Shown piece by piece: positions 8,873-16,796 of a stretch of 64,000 nucleotides of DNA (its first letter is position 1; the number at the start of each line of letters is the position of its first letter). The notes below the pieces were generated by a model that had not been told where the DNA came from, ran no database searches, and worked only from the letters and a program-made list of their open reading frames with translations. This DNA is from Trichomonas vaginalis G3 (taxonomy: Eukaryota; Parabasalia; Trichomonadida; Trichomonadidae). The position numbers and the translations under genes were made by a program. The stretch covers positions 6,262,001 to 6,326,000 of the forward strand of contig NC_067205.1 of the NCBI RefSeq assembly GCF_026262505.1, read 5' to 3'.

Positions 8873-9306
8873 GGTTTTTTCCTTTTATGCAGTGAAATTT
8901 CATGTACATAGGTAACTTTGGTGTTAGACCCTAGTGAAGAAAATAGAACGATATAAGTTTACATTTGTAAAGTTGGACGATAAAAATCTCTGCTACTGTC
9001 AGTAAAAGTACTGCTACTGTCAGTAAAAGTACTGCTACTGTCAGTAAAAGTACTGCTACTGTCAGTAAAAAGGAAAATTTGAGAGGGTTTTCGACGATAA
9101 AGTACTGCTACTGTCAGTAAAAGTACTGCTACTGTCAGTAAAAGTACTGCTACTGTCAGTAAAAGTACTGCTACTGTCAGTAAAAGTACTGCTACTGTCA
9201 GTAAAAGTACTGCTACTGTCAGTAAAAGTACTGCTACTGTCAGTAGCAGTACTGCTAGTAGCAGAGATTTTTATCGTTGGTGGTCCGACGGTTAAGCCAC
9301 AAACGA
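8873..9306. repeat. 21-bp tandem array bounded by inverted repeats
   Basis: About 11 copies of CTGCTACTGTCAGTAAAAGT plus one A, in two runs (about 8990-9072 and 9106-9250). The array is bracketed by 21-bp inverted repeats: ACGATAAAAATCTCTGCTAC at 8977 onward and its reverse complement ending at 9277. Minus-strand Ser/Thr-rich frames through it are repeat artefacts. No gene is seen between 8873 and 8976. Confidence 0.85.
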
Positions 9307-9663
9307 ATGTCCCACGTCCCACCAACCCAGTCCATTCCCAAACCAGAGGAACCTAAAGAACCACAACAGTCTCCTCAGCAACCTCAGTTCCAGCAAGTAC
9401 CTCCGAATTTCTACCAATTTCCACCTCAAGGTTACTACCCACCACAAGGCTTCCCGAACTACCCTCCTCAGCCTATGCCTTACTGCCCCAACCCTTGGAT
9501 GTTCCAGCAAGCTCCACCCCAGCAATTCCAATCTCAATCCCAATCGAAGAGAGCCCAAGAGTTCGAAGAAGGTCTGAACCGTTTACGCAAAGATTATGCT
9601 ACAGCTCCAATTGAGAGAAAGTTGTTCCCGGACCAAAAAATATATTTTAGGGTAGAAGGTTAG
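9307..9663 (+). CDS. Pro/Gln-rich protein, 118 aa
   Basis: The first ATG of the frame is at 9307 (MSHVPPTQSIPKPEEPKEP). It is dominated by Pro, Gln, Tyr and Phe (FYQFPPQGYYPPQGFPNYPP) and ends with a short charged helix (KRAQEFEEGLNRLRKDYA) before VEG. GC content is visibly higher than that of the neighbours. The stop codon lies inside the first copy of the palindrome family (9650-9695). No domain is recognised; composition resembles disordered virion or assembly proteins. Confidence 0.55.
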   Translation: MSHVPPTQSIPKPEEPKEPQQSPQQPQFQQVPPNFYQFPPQGYYPPQGFPNYPPQPMPYCPNPWMFQQAPPQQFQSQSQSKRAQEFEEGLNRLRKDYATAPIERKLFPDQKIYFRVEG

Positions 9664-10430
9664 ATCTAACCTCTTTTCTAACCTCTTTTCTACCCTCTTG
9701 AATTTTCATGACTTCTTCGTAAATGTTTTGTCAAGACTTCTTCGTAAATGTTTTGTCAAGACTTCTTCGTAATGAGTGTAAAGAACCCAAAAATATAATT
9801 TAGGTGAAGAGGTTAGATCTAACCTGTTTTCTAACCTCATGAATTTGTCATGATTTCATCGTACATGTTTTGTCAAGACTTCTTCGTACATGTTTTGTCA
9901 AAACTTCTTCGTACATGTTTTGTCAAGACTTCTTCGTAAATGTTTTGTCAAGACTTCTTCGTAATGAGTGTAAAGAACCCAAAAATATAATTTAGGTGAA
10001 GAGGTTAGATCTAACCTGTTTTCTAACCTCATGAATTTGTCATGATTTCATCGTACATGTTTTGTCAAGACTTCTTCGTACATGTTTTGTCAAAACTTCT
10101 TCGTACATGTTTTGTCAAAACTTCTTCATCGTAATGAGTGTAAAGGACCCAAAAATAAAGTTTAGGTGAAGAGGTGAGATCTCACCTGTTTTTTCACCTC
10201 TTTTTTCACCTCATGAATTTGTCATGATTTCATCGTAAATGTTTTGTCAAGACTTCTTCGTACATGTTTTGTCAAGACTTCTTCGTACATGTTTTGTCAA
10301 AACTTCTTCGTACATGGTTTGTCAAGACTTCTTCGTAATGAGTGTAAAGGACCCAAAAATAAAGTTTAGGGTAGAAGGTTAGATCTAACCTCTTTTCTAA
10401 CCTCTTTTCTACCCTCATGAATTTTCATGA
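9650..10430. repeat. Left cluster of covarying palindromes and 25-bp iterons
   Basis: Five palindromes with cores at 9658-9671, 9811-9824, 10003-10016, 10173-10186 and 10377-10390. Four have core GGTTAGATCTAACC and one has GGTGAGATCTCACC, so paired bases changed together. Between them lie tandem copies of a 25-bp unit beginning GACTTCTTCGTAAATG. The right cluster at 23880-24590 carries the same material in inverted orientation. The two clusters therefore look like the terminal inverted regions of the 9.65-24.6 kb element. Confidence 0.8.
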
Positions 10431-10499
10431 ATTTCCTTAAGACAGATGAAATAAAGTTAGTTTTTTTAAAAAAATATTTTTTATTTTTATTGTAAGAAC
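10405..10499 (+). promoter_or_regulatory. Promoter module of the 304-aa gene
   Basis: ATGAATTTCCTTAAGACAGA (10429-10448), then AATAAAGTTAG, a T/A-rich AATATTTTTTATTTTTAT stretch and TGTAAGAACATG. The same ordered blocks occur before the genes at 12160 and 12862, so this is a reusable promoter module. Confidence 0.65.
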
Positions 10500-11414
10500 A
10501 TGTTAGCAACAACTTCACCAAACTCTTTAGTTATGAATCCAACATCTATGTTAGTAGAGATGAAAAGCTTCATTCCTTCTTCATATACTTTCGAAACAGA
10601 AATCCAGAAGATAAAGCAAGAACTTTTAACATGTAATTTAGACTGTAGTGCGAAAGATGAAACAAATGAACAGTATCTTTATGAAATGCAGGACATTATT
10701 GACCATTTACCTAAACTACCTGAAATCCAACAACAAAAACTCACTATTCCTGAATTCGATGAAATAGAAGTCAAAGCAACTGACTCAGTAGAAATAAAGA
10801 AGTTCATACGAAAGGTAAACTATGAGTTTCTAGGATTTCATTGCAACCATAAGGTTATGGACAAAGATTGCGACATGGTATATAAGAACATCTCTGACCT
10901 TTACAAAACCCGGGAGTTTAAGACCTACGACAACTTTGTTTCGTTAGTTGCTGAATGTGTATGGCAGATAAGAGATAAAGATAGAAGAGGTAAGGTATGG
11001 AATGAACAGATAAGACCAACTGTTTCAGATTTAAAGAAAACCATTGACGCCTTAGTTGTTTTAGCAGGTAAGGTTTCAGAATATAACGCAAAAATGAACC
11101 CGCAATGTTCAAAATGTAAAGCGGCAATTAGGAAATATAACTACTCCGTCAAAGAGATAGAACGTATGAGAAACGACTATGCTGACTTAAAGAAAGAAGC
11201 AGAGAAACCAGCAGAAGATAAAATGGACATGTTGACATTTCTGAACAAAAACTATCCAACTGCTGACGATTTCCTTCTGTCTGACGTCAAGAAGAAGTAT
11301 AAAGAGACCTTCGGCATAGTTAAAACATTCGATATCCTCAGCGAAGAAATAGAAGCTACAAAACTGTTTAGGATTTCAAATATACATCGTACAATTCATG
11401 TAAAACGCTTATAA
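10500..11414 (+). CDS. Unknown protein, 304 aa
   Basis: Complete frame starting MLATTSPNSLVMNPTSMLVE, with the ATG directly after the conserved TGTAAGAAC of the promoter module. Mostly alpha-helical and charged. A Cys/His-containing middle (FHCNHKVMDKDC, residues about 118-129) and MNPQCSKCKAAIRKYN (about 199-214) could bind a metal weakly, but no standard zinc finger is formed. The C-terminal half has heptad-like helices (KEIERMRNDYADLKKEAEK). No family recognised. It shares its promoter module with the two KilA-N genes and may be co-expressed with them as an early or regulatory gene; that is inference. Confidence 0.65.
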   Translation: MLATTSPNSLVMNPTSMLVEMKSFIPSSYTFETEIQKIKQELLTCNLDCSAKDETNEQYLYEMQDIIDHLPKLPEIQQQKLTIPEFDEIEVKATDSVEIKKFIRKVNYEFLGFHCNHKVMDKDCDMVYKNISDLYKTREFKTYDNFVSLVAECVWQIRDKDRRGKVWNEQIRPTVSDLKKTIDALVVLAGKVSEYNAKMNPQCSKCKAAIRKYNYSVKEIERMRNDYADLKKEAEKPAEDKMDMLTFLNKNYPTADDFLLSDVKKKYKETFGIVKTFDILSEEIEATKLFRISNIHRTIHVKRL

Positions 11415-11770
11415 AAAAACAGGTGAGAAAACAGGTGAGAAAACGGGTGAGATCTCACCTCTTCACCTAAACTTTATTTTTACTGAATTCAGCAACAAAA
11501 TTCTGAGTAAAATAATTTTTAGGGCATGTGTCAAACCGTTGAGTTTTCACAAAATTTTAAAAATAACGTTTACCATGTGAAACGCTTATAAAATAACTGG
11601 GGTAGAAAAGAGGGTAGAAATGAGGTTAGATCTAACCATCTACCCTAAACTTTATTTTTGCTGAAAAATGACCAAAAATCATGAGTTTTGTGCGTTTTAG
11701 ACCATGTTAGAAAACAGGTGAGAAAACAGGTGAGAAAAGAGGTTAGATCTAACCTTCTACCCTAAACATT
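11415..11770. repeat. Middle group of three covarying palindromes
   Basis: Cores at 11446-11459 (GGTGAGATCTCACC), 11624-11637 and 11741-11754 (both GGTTAGATCTAACC). All are in the orientation of the right-hand cluster, each followed by CTAAAC(T/A)TTATTTTT. The first starts within a few bases of the stop codon at 11414, so it could serve as a 3' end or terminator hairpin for that gene. Confidence 0.75.
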
Positions 11771-11814
11771 ATTTTTACTGAAAAATGACCAAAAATCTGA
11801 GTAAAATGGCATAA

Positions 11815-12100
11815 GATTGCTTCCCTCGGAAAACCGAGAGAAGAGATTCCGTATGAAAATCGTGAAATTTCTCTAGACCGGATTTTACCGGCCTTGCCTA
11901 AAACACATGAAAATCGTGAAGAACAGCGACCAGGGAAAAAAAACTTAGTCGCCTAAAACTCATGAAAATCGTGAAATTTCTCTAGACCGGATTTTACCGG
12001 CCTTGCCTAAAACACATGAAAATCATGAAGCACAGCGAGACCGTTTTTTTTTTTTCTGGGTCGCCAAAACTCTATGAAAATCATGAATTTCCTTAAGACA
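11815..12100. repeat. Hairpin and CATGAAAATCGTGAA repeats before the KilA-N genes
   Basis: An imperfect hairpin at 11820-11843 (CTTCCCTCGG, loop AAAA, CCGAGAGAAG) is followed by GAGATTCCGTATGAAAATCG. Then come two copies of a block carrying TCTAGACCGGATTTTACCGG (about 11872 and 11971) and several CATGAAAATC(G/A)TGAA motifs. The hairpin with its following block recurs inside the KilA-N coding sequence at 13088-13137. Likely an operator-type region. Confidence 0.6.
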
Positions 12101-12159
12101 GAAAAAATAAAGTTAGTTTTTTATAAAATATTTTTTTTATTTTGTATGTAAGAACAAAA
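12077..12159 (+). promoter_or_regulatory. Promoter module of the KilA-N/T5orf172 gene
   Basis: Carries ATGAATTTCCTTAAGACAGA, AAATAAAGTTAG, an AATATTTTTTTTATTTT stretch and GTATGTAAGAACA just before the ATG at 12160: the same block order as before 10500 and 12862. Confidence 0.65.
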
Positions 12160-12771
12160 ATGACAAACACTGAGTTTGAAACAGTTAAAAAGATAGACAA
12201 TAACACTAAATTGGTTAGAATTGGTGATTTAAACGTAAGATACTCAAAGAAATACAACAAATATTCTTTGTCAGACATTATATCTCCATCTGGAAAGAAA
12301 ACAAACGACTGGGTTAAAATTGCTTCTACTCAGAAAATTTTGACAAGAAATCCTGAGCTTATGATATCGGTAAGATTCTATGGAACTGCAGCATATCTCA
12401 TTGACAAAAGTCTTATACCAATAGTTTTGTTATGGTTAGACCCAGTTGTTGGATATAACTTCATAACATATGGTTCGTTCGACTCAGAACGTTGCAGTGA
12501 AGGCTTACTTTACATCGTTCAGAAACCGAAGGACTTCAATACAAAGAGATATAAGATAGGAAGAACATATAATATAACTCAAAGATATGACAGTACAGTC
12601 AATAGAGTCAAGGTTGTGTTTGTTAACGATATGAGAGCTGCTGAAACAGAACTACTTGAAAAGTTTGAGAAAATGTATGGTGCTCCCACGAAAGGTAAAG
12701 AAACGTTTGAAGTAGATGAGATAGATAAAGCTATAAAATTATTTGACGAAGTTGCTGAAAAATACATGTAA
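12160..12771 (+). CDS. KilA-N + T5orf172 (GIY-YIG-like) protein, 203 aa
   Basis: The N-terminal half (residues about 10-100) has the KilA-N pattern: WVKIASTQKIL and then GTAAYLIDKSLIPIVLLWLD, matching the G-x-Y/W-(h)-P..(A/L).W.(S/D)P core of this viral DNA-binding domain. The C-terminal part (about 115-203) reads LLYIVQKPKDFNTKRYKIGRT..NITQRYD and ends in an AAETELLEKFEKMYGA helix, the T5orf172/Mug113 relative of GIY-YIG nucleases. The same pairing is common in large DNA viruses and phages, where it acts as a DNA-binding regulator or nuclease. The start is taken at the ATG at 12160, right after the conserved promoter block. The frame is whole. Confidence 0.75.
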   Translation: MTNTEFETVKKIDNNTKLVRIGDLNVRYSKKYNKYSLSDIISPSGKKTNDWVKIASTQKILTRNPELMISVRFYGTAAYLIDKSLIPIVLLWLDPVVGYNFITYGSFDSERCSEGLLYIVQKPKDFNTKRYKIGRTYNITQRYDSTVNRVKVVFVNDMRAAETELLEKFEKMYGAPTKGKETFEVDEIDKAIKLFDEVAEKYM

Positions 12772-12794
12772 AGCGTTTATTTTTGGTCTTTTGT

Positions 12795-12861
12795 GAAAGA
12801 CAGAAAAAATAAAGTTAGTTTTATTTTTATTTATTTTTTTATTTTGTATGTAAAGACAGAT
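12795..12861 (+). promoter_or_regulatory. Promoter module of the second KilA-N gene
   Basis: GACAGAAAAAATAAAGTTAG is followed by an AT-rich stretch and TTTTGTATGTAAAGACAGAT immediately before the ATG at 12862. Third copy of the module. Confidence 0.65.
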
Positions 12862-13668
12862 ATGTCAACAACAGAGAACACAACAACAGTTATAGTCCAT
12901 GAAGCTATAAATGAAGAATACGAGTACATACAGTTTAACAAACAACTCCGTCTCATTCGTTCGGTCAAAGACGATATGTACCAGATGCAAAGTATTTTGA
13001 ATGCTCTTCGTTCTACAAAGCAAGCATATCATTGGTTTGAAAACCAACAGACAAAAGAACTTTTAGAAGAATTTCCTCATATGTTTGCGACCCTCGGAAA
13101 ACCGAGGGTCGAGATTCCGTACGAAAATCGTAAAAATTTGCTAAATGGTTTGAGAGGCTGGTATGTACATAGACTTCTTGTAAATGCTGTTGCAATGTGG
13201 GCTTCACCTCGTTACGCTTGTTATATTTTCATGATGTTAGATGAAATTCATAGACAAGAACGTGAAGAGCTAGAGAACAAGCTTGAAGCAAAAGACAAAA
13301 ACATTCAGAAAAGAATACCACGTTCGGTACCAAAAGGAAAGGAAAAGAACTATAAGTATATGATTTATACTGAAGAGATGGAAAATGAAGAAGATAAAGA
13401 TATGGTTATGTTGCATTTAGTCAGAAGAAACAACAAAAGCTTTTACGACCTTGCTAAGATTTACAAATCTGACAGAAATTGGTTCTATCGCGAAAACTTA
13501 CCGATTTCAATGACTCCAAATGAAGATGTGAAACAAATAGTTCAAGATACGTTACCTCAAACACACTATGATATTAAAGGTTGTACAATACTTACCTTCA
13601 AAGAAGACTTACCGCTACTGAAAGAAAAAATAACAGAGTATTTTGACAACTTCAAACAAGCAGAGTAA
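12862..13668 (+). CDS. KilA-N domain protein with DUF3627-like C-terminus, 268 aa
   Basis: The start is placed at the ATG at 12862 (MSTTENTTTVIVHEAINEEY), after the promoter block, not at the upstream ATG at 12793, which lies inside the promoter module. KilA-N core: LLNGLRGWYVHRLLVNAVAM, then WASPRYACYIFMM (residues about 114-147). After it comes a Glu/Lys-rich coiled coil (REELENKLEAKDKN) and a basic C-terminal domain (VMLHLVRRNNKSFYDLAKIY, WFYRENLPISMTPNEDV) like the DUF3627 region paired with KilA-N in large DNA viruses. Probably a DNA-binding regulator. Oddity: a perfect 10-bp hairpin with its downstream block, matching the upstream non-coding region, lies within the coding sequence. Confidence 0.75.
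   Translation: MSTTENTTTVIVHEAINEEYEYIQFNKQLRLIRSVKDDMYQMQSILNALRSTKQAYHWFENQQTKELLEEFPHMFATLGKPRVEIPYENRKNLLNGLRGWYVHRLLVNAVAMWASPRYACYIFMMLDEIHRQEREELENKLEAKDKNIQKRIPRSVPKGKEKNYKYMIYTEEMENEEDKDMVMLHLVRRNNKSFYDLAKIYKSDRNWFYRENLPISMTPNEDVKQIVQDTLPQTHYDIKGCTILTFKEDLPLLKEKITEYFDNFKQAE
13088..13137. repeat. Intragenic perfect hairpin shared with the upstream operator-like region
   Basis: CGACCCTCGG (13088-13097), loop AAAA, CCGAGGGTCG (13102-13111): ten perfect pairs inside the KilA-N coding sequence, followed by AGATTCCGTACGAAAATCGT. The non-coding copy at 11820 onward has different outer pairs (CTT/AAG instead of CGA/TCG), so pairing is kept while sequence changed. Confidence 0.8.
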
Positions 13669-13684
13669 ATGAACCATTTATTTT

Positions 13685-14560
13685 TCAAGCTTGACTTTTT
13701 ACAATTTGAACTTTGTTTGCGTAGATATGAATTCTGAAAGAAGTATGAGGGTCTTGTATGACTTTGTACTTCTCCCATAGTTCATGTCTGTCAAACTTAC
13801 CTGCCATGGACTCTTTCATAAGTTCCATGAAATCGTCTTCGGACAATCCGGGGAAAAGTATAATGTCAGTAAGTATTCTCTTTACATCCTTACTTAAACT
13901 CTTTGCTGTCTGTACACATATTACGACTGAGATGTTAAAGTGTCTGAGCTTCTTAAGAATTCGACACATATCTTGTTCTCTATTCTTTAACAAAGGATGA
14001 GAAGCAAAGTCATCTAAGATAAGAAGACACCTATGAGGGTAAGTCTTCCAATCGTAAGATTGCAATTTCTTCGAAATGTATTCTATCTCTTTCTGTTTGT
14101 TTCTGAAGTGTTTCTTCTCTAATATTCTCTGCATTTCCTCATTAGGGTCTTTGAACTTAGAATTTATATACTCATTTATAGCATTATACTTCAAAACTCT
14201 TCTTTGGTACTTCTTTATCCAATCTAACAACTCAGTATCCTTTATACATACTAACTTAGACTTCTTTATAATATCTTTGAACGAATTGACGGTTTGGTCA
14301 AATTGACCAGAAGTACTACAAATGACTACTAACTCATAGAATGGGTTCTTCTCATCTAGTTCTTGTTGTTGTGCAGCCATTTTAAGATAAGTGAAAGTCT
14401 TACCCGACCCAGGTGGTGCAATTAGACCTGTTATACCATTCTGAGCAAATAAGAACTTGTCATGTATAGGCTTTATCTGAGCATTTTCTAACTTCCTCTT
14501 GTTCTTATTTAAAACATTCTCAAATTTCTTGTCAATGTCAGCAAACTTTTTTTCTAACAT
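13685..14560 (-). CDS. Genome-packaging ATPase (A32/FtsK-HerA type), 291 aa
   Basis: Walker A is GLIAPPGSGKTFTYLKMA and Walker B is HRCLLILDDFASHPLL, followed by a sensor-like VVICVQTAKSLSKDVKRILT and ILFPGLSEDDFMELMKES. This matches the A32-like packaging ATPases of Polintons, virophages and large DNA viruses, which pump DNA into the capsid. An in-frame ATG exists at 14662, but the 34 extra residues would be antisense to the neighbouring gene's start, so I place the start at MLEKKFADIDKKF (14560), after the AT-rich spacer. The frame is whole. It is convergent with the KilA-N gene and divergent from 14597. Confidence 0.88.
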   Translation of the reverse strand: MLEKKFADIDKKFENVLNKNKRKLENAQIKPIHDKFLFAQNGITGLIAPPGSGKTFTYLKMAAQQQELDEKNPFYELVVICSTSGQFDQTVNSFKDIIKKSKLVCIKDTELLDWIKKYQRRVLKYNAINEYINSKFKDPNEEMQRILEKKHFRNKQKEIEYISKKLQSYDWKTYPHRCLLILDDFASHPLLKNREQDMCRILKKLRHFNISVVICVQTAKSLSKDVKRILTDIILFPGLSEDDFMELMKESMAGKFDRHELWEKYKVIQDPHTSFRIHIYANKVQIVKSQA

Positions 14561-14596
14561 ATTTTTAGAAAAATTAAAATTTTTATCTTTTAGAAA
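14561..14596. promoter_or_regulatory. 36-bp divergent promoter spacer
   Basis: AT-only spacer between the ATPase start (14560, minus) and the gene at 14597 (plus): ATTTTTAGAAAAATTAAAAT followed by TTTTATCTTTTAGAAA. It must serve both directions. Confidence 0.45.
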
Positions 14597-15064
14597 ATGT
14601 CTAGCGATTTCGCTATCTATATTCGAGACAAGCTTTTCGACAGCAAAACATCTGTCGACCATAAAATCTTACATAGTGTAAACAAGAAAGGTGAATTTGT
14701 TCTAAAGTTCTGTTTCTGGGAATATGACAAGAACCATAAAACATTACAAAGAGCAGTCTTAAAATTTGTCAATGACAGACTTGTTGACAGAGATGACGCC
14801 GATTGGAAAGATGAAGTCCAACAAAAGTTCTTAGAATGCAAAGAAGACACATGCGCTGTTCTTGAAGATGAAATAGAAAACAGAATAGATGAGCTATTAA
14901 AGGACAAAGAACTTTTACATAAATATGGTTGCGCCAAATTTGACATAACTCCACCAGAGAAGAAGAAGAGAGAAAAGAAAGAAAAGAAAGTAGAAGAAGA
15001 GAAGAAAGTAGAAGAGAAGAAAGAACCTGAACCAGTTCCAGAGAAAAAGAAATTTGACATGTAA
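14597..15064 (+). CDS. Unknown protein with Lys/Glu-rich tail, 155 aa
   Basis: Complete frame MSSDFAIYIRDKLFDSKTSV. The first 110 residues look folded, with HKILHSVNKKGEFVLKFCFW and a helical acidic segment (VLEDEIENRIDELLKDKELL). The last 40 residues are Lys/Glu/Pro repeats (KKREKKEKKVEEEKKVEEKK) ending EKKKFDM, a disordered tail like that of scaffold or DNA-condensing proteins. No recognised domain. It is divergent from the packaging ATPase with a shared 36-bp spacer, and convergent with the gene at 15081. Confidence 0.65.
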   Translation: MSSDFAIYIRDKLFDSKTSVDHKILHSVNKKGEFVLKFCFWEYDKNHKTLQRAVLKFVNDRLVDRDDADWKDEVQQKFLECKEDTCAVLEDEIENRIDELLKDKELLHKYGCAKFDITPPEKKKREKKEKKVEEEKKVEEKKEPEPVPEKKKFDM

Positions 15065-15080
15065 AAATAAAATTTTATTT

Positions 15081-15500
15081 TTAGAACATTTCTGGGTCAA
15101 TGTCAATGTTCTCTTCCTCTTTAGGAGCAAACACTGGCTTAGACTCTAAAATCTTTTTACCCAATTTACCTTGAACTTCAACTATCTTAGACTCATAATA
15201 TTCATAGTCGTCTGCTTTCTTTGGTTCATAAGGTATAACAAGTTTGTATGCTTTGCCTTCTTTAAGGTTTGAGAACCTTCTGTCAAAATTTTCTTTGACT
15301 GCTAACAAACCTTCTATGTCTAAGTCTTCAAATTTCGCACCATTTTTAGTCACAATAGCAAACTTAACTGGTTCGATGTTCCAAACTTTGCTGAATGAAG
15401 ACTTTTCAAAATGGTAGAAGTAAACATTCAAATATGTGAATGGGTCTAGTTCTTCTTTAAGTCCTGACATGTACTTGTTTACTGAGATGAATTTTGTCAT
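15081..15500 (-). CDS. Unknown protein, 139 aa
   Basis: Complete frame MTKFISVNKYMSGLKEELDP. Beta-rich middle (FTYLNVYFYHFEKSSFSKVW, KFAIVTKNGAKFEDLDIEGL), then a KAYKLVIPYEPKKADDYEYYESKIVEVQ region and an acidic C-terminus (KEEENIDIDPEMF). The small beta-rich fold with an acidic tail is reminiscent of single-stranded-DNA-binding proteins, but no family is recognised and this is only a suggestion. It lies directly downstream of the helicase gene on the same strand, which would fit a replication accessory role. Its start is preceded by a long AT tract. Confidence 0.55.
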   Translation of the reverse strand: MTKFISVNKYMSGLKEELDPFTYLNVYFYHFEKSSFSKVWNIEPVKFAIVTKNGAKFEDLDIEGLLAVKENFDRRFSNLKEGKAYKLVIPYEPKKADDYEYYESKIVEVQGKLGKKILESKPVFAPKEEENIDIDPEMF

Positions 15501-15538
15501 CTTTTCTATCGGATAAAAAAAATATTTTTTTTTAAAAT

Positions 15539-16770
15539 TTACTCATAAAAATTTTTCTTTGTATATACACCATTCTGTACGTCTAAAAGACTTTTGACAT
15601 TTGCCAAGAATGTACGTTTAGAAGCTGCCATATAACCATATTCTTGACAATATTGTTTATACGAATCGTACAATGACCTTTCATCTAATGACACAAAGTC
15701 AGTTTCATCTATGAACAGTTCATATACACTCTTGTTTGCTTCTAACAATGTTTGTCTCTCTTCGGTATGTGGAATTTGTCTTGGATTGAACTTAGAAATA
15801 TCTAATGTCATAAAATATGAGAACAAGTGGTTGTAAAAGTCAGATGTCAAAGTTTCTGCTAAGTCGTCAAAATATTCTGTATCTTGCATATGAGAATCTG
15901 ACGTTCTGACAACTACATATCTTCTGTCAGAACTTTCTAACTTCATCGGAACAGTATTGTTTGAAACCATAATGAAGTTTGCAACATTTTCACAAACTCT
16001 TTGGTCTTTATACTTTCTTTCAACAACTCCAACTTTGTCTGTTATAAGACTCTTCAAAGCATCTGAGTTTAAACTTTTGTTGTATCTATACTTTGAAGTT
16101 CGTTACATACTATAAGTTTCATATTCTCTATTGAGGAGTTAAACTTGCCACAGATGTTTTCTAAGTTTGTCATATTCGGATTCGAATAACCTTCTAACAG
16201 TTTGCACAAAATATCTGTAAAGAATGCTGTTCTTACCAGTTCCTTGCTTTCCAATTATAATGAGAGCAGTTTCTTTTTAGGCACTTGGATGTTGTAGATG
16301 TTTGCAAACCAACATAAGATATACTCATAGACTCTTTCGTTTCCATTGCATATAATTTCTTTGACATGGTCTAACCAAGCTTCTATAATATTTTCTTTCC
16401 ATTCTACTTGTTCATATTTATATCCAGTGAAGATAGAATAGAAGTTTGGAGAAGGTGTAAGAACTTTATACCTCGAACTGAAAAATCTTCTAACTTTGAC
16501 AATAAGATATCCCAAGCATCTAACATCTTCATGCCAACTTGTACAACTTTTATTTTCTTAAGTTTCTGTCTACATTCTTGTTCTGAAACTATTGTTGCTC
16601 TTGGTTTGTTAAAGACTACATCCATTCTTTCATGACATAACATTCTGGGGCAGAGTCGACATAAATGACTAAACGTTTCAAATTCTCGACTGCTTTGTTA
16701 TAGTCTCGAAATGGACACATATTTCTGAATGCTTGGAAGTCATAAAAATCTGAAACATCTATTCTGTACA
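15539..16770 (-). pseudogene. SF3-type helicase (fossil)
   Basis: Recognised from a Walker A-like region (around 16240) and a C-terminal segment reading VCENVANFIMVSNNTVPMKL, then SSDRRYVVVRTS, the B'/C-motif and arginine-finger-like region of D5-like SF3 helicases. An N-terminal region reads MYRIDVSDFYDFQAFRN. The total span of about 410 codons is too short for a fused archaeo-eukaryotic primase. In virophages and Polinton-like viruses such helicases drive genome replication. The gene is broken, with about three breaks. It lies on the minus strand between the unknown 139-aa gene and the probable minor capsid gene. Confidence 0.72.
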
Positions 16771-16796
16771 TTTTTATAAAAAAAAAAAATATTTTT

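Noticed and set aside
8977-9277. CRISPR-like array
   Set aside because: Head-to-tail repeats without unique spacers, in a eukaryotic context, no cas genes.
9062-9325. Ser/Thr-rich minus-strand frame
   Set aside because: It is the translation of the 21-bp tandem array.
12793-12861. Longer N-terminus for the KilA-N protein from the ATG at 12793
   Set aside because: The extra 23 residues are encoded by the promoter module shared with two other genes.
14561-14662. Longer N-terminus for the packaging ATPase from 14662
   Set aside because: It would be antisense to the start of the 14597 gene and cross the shared AT-rich promoter.
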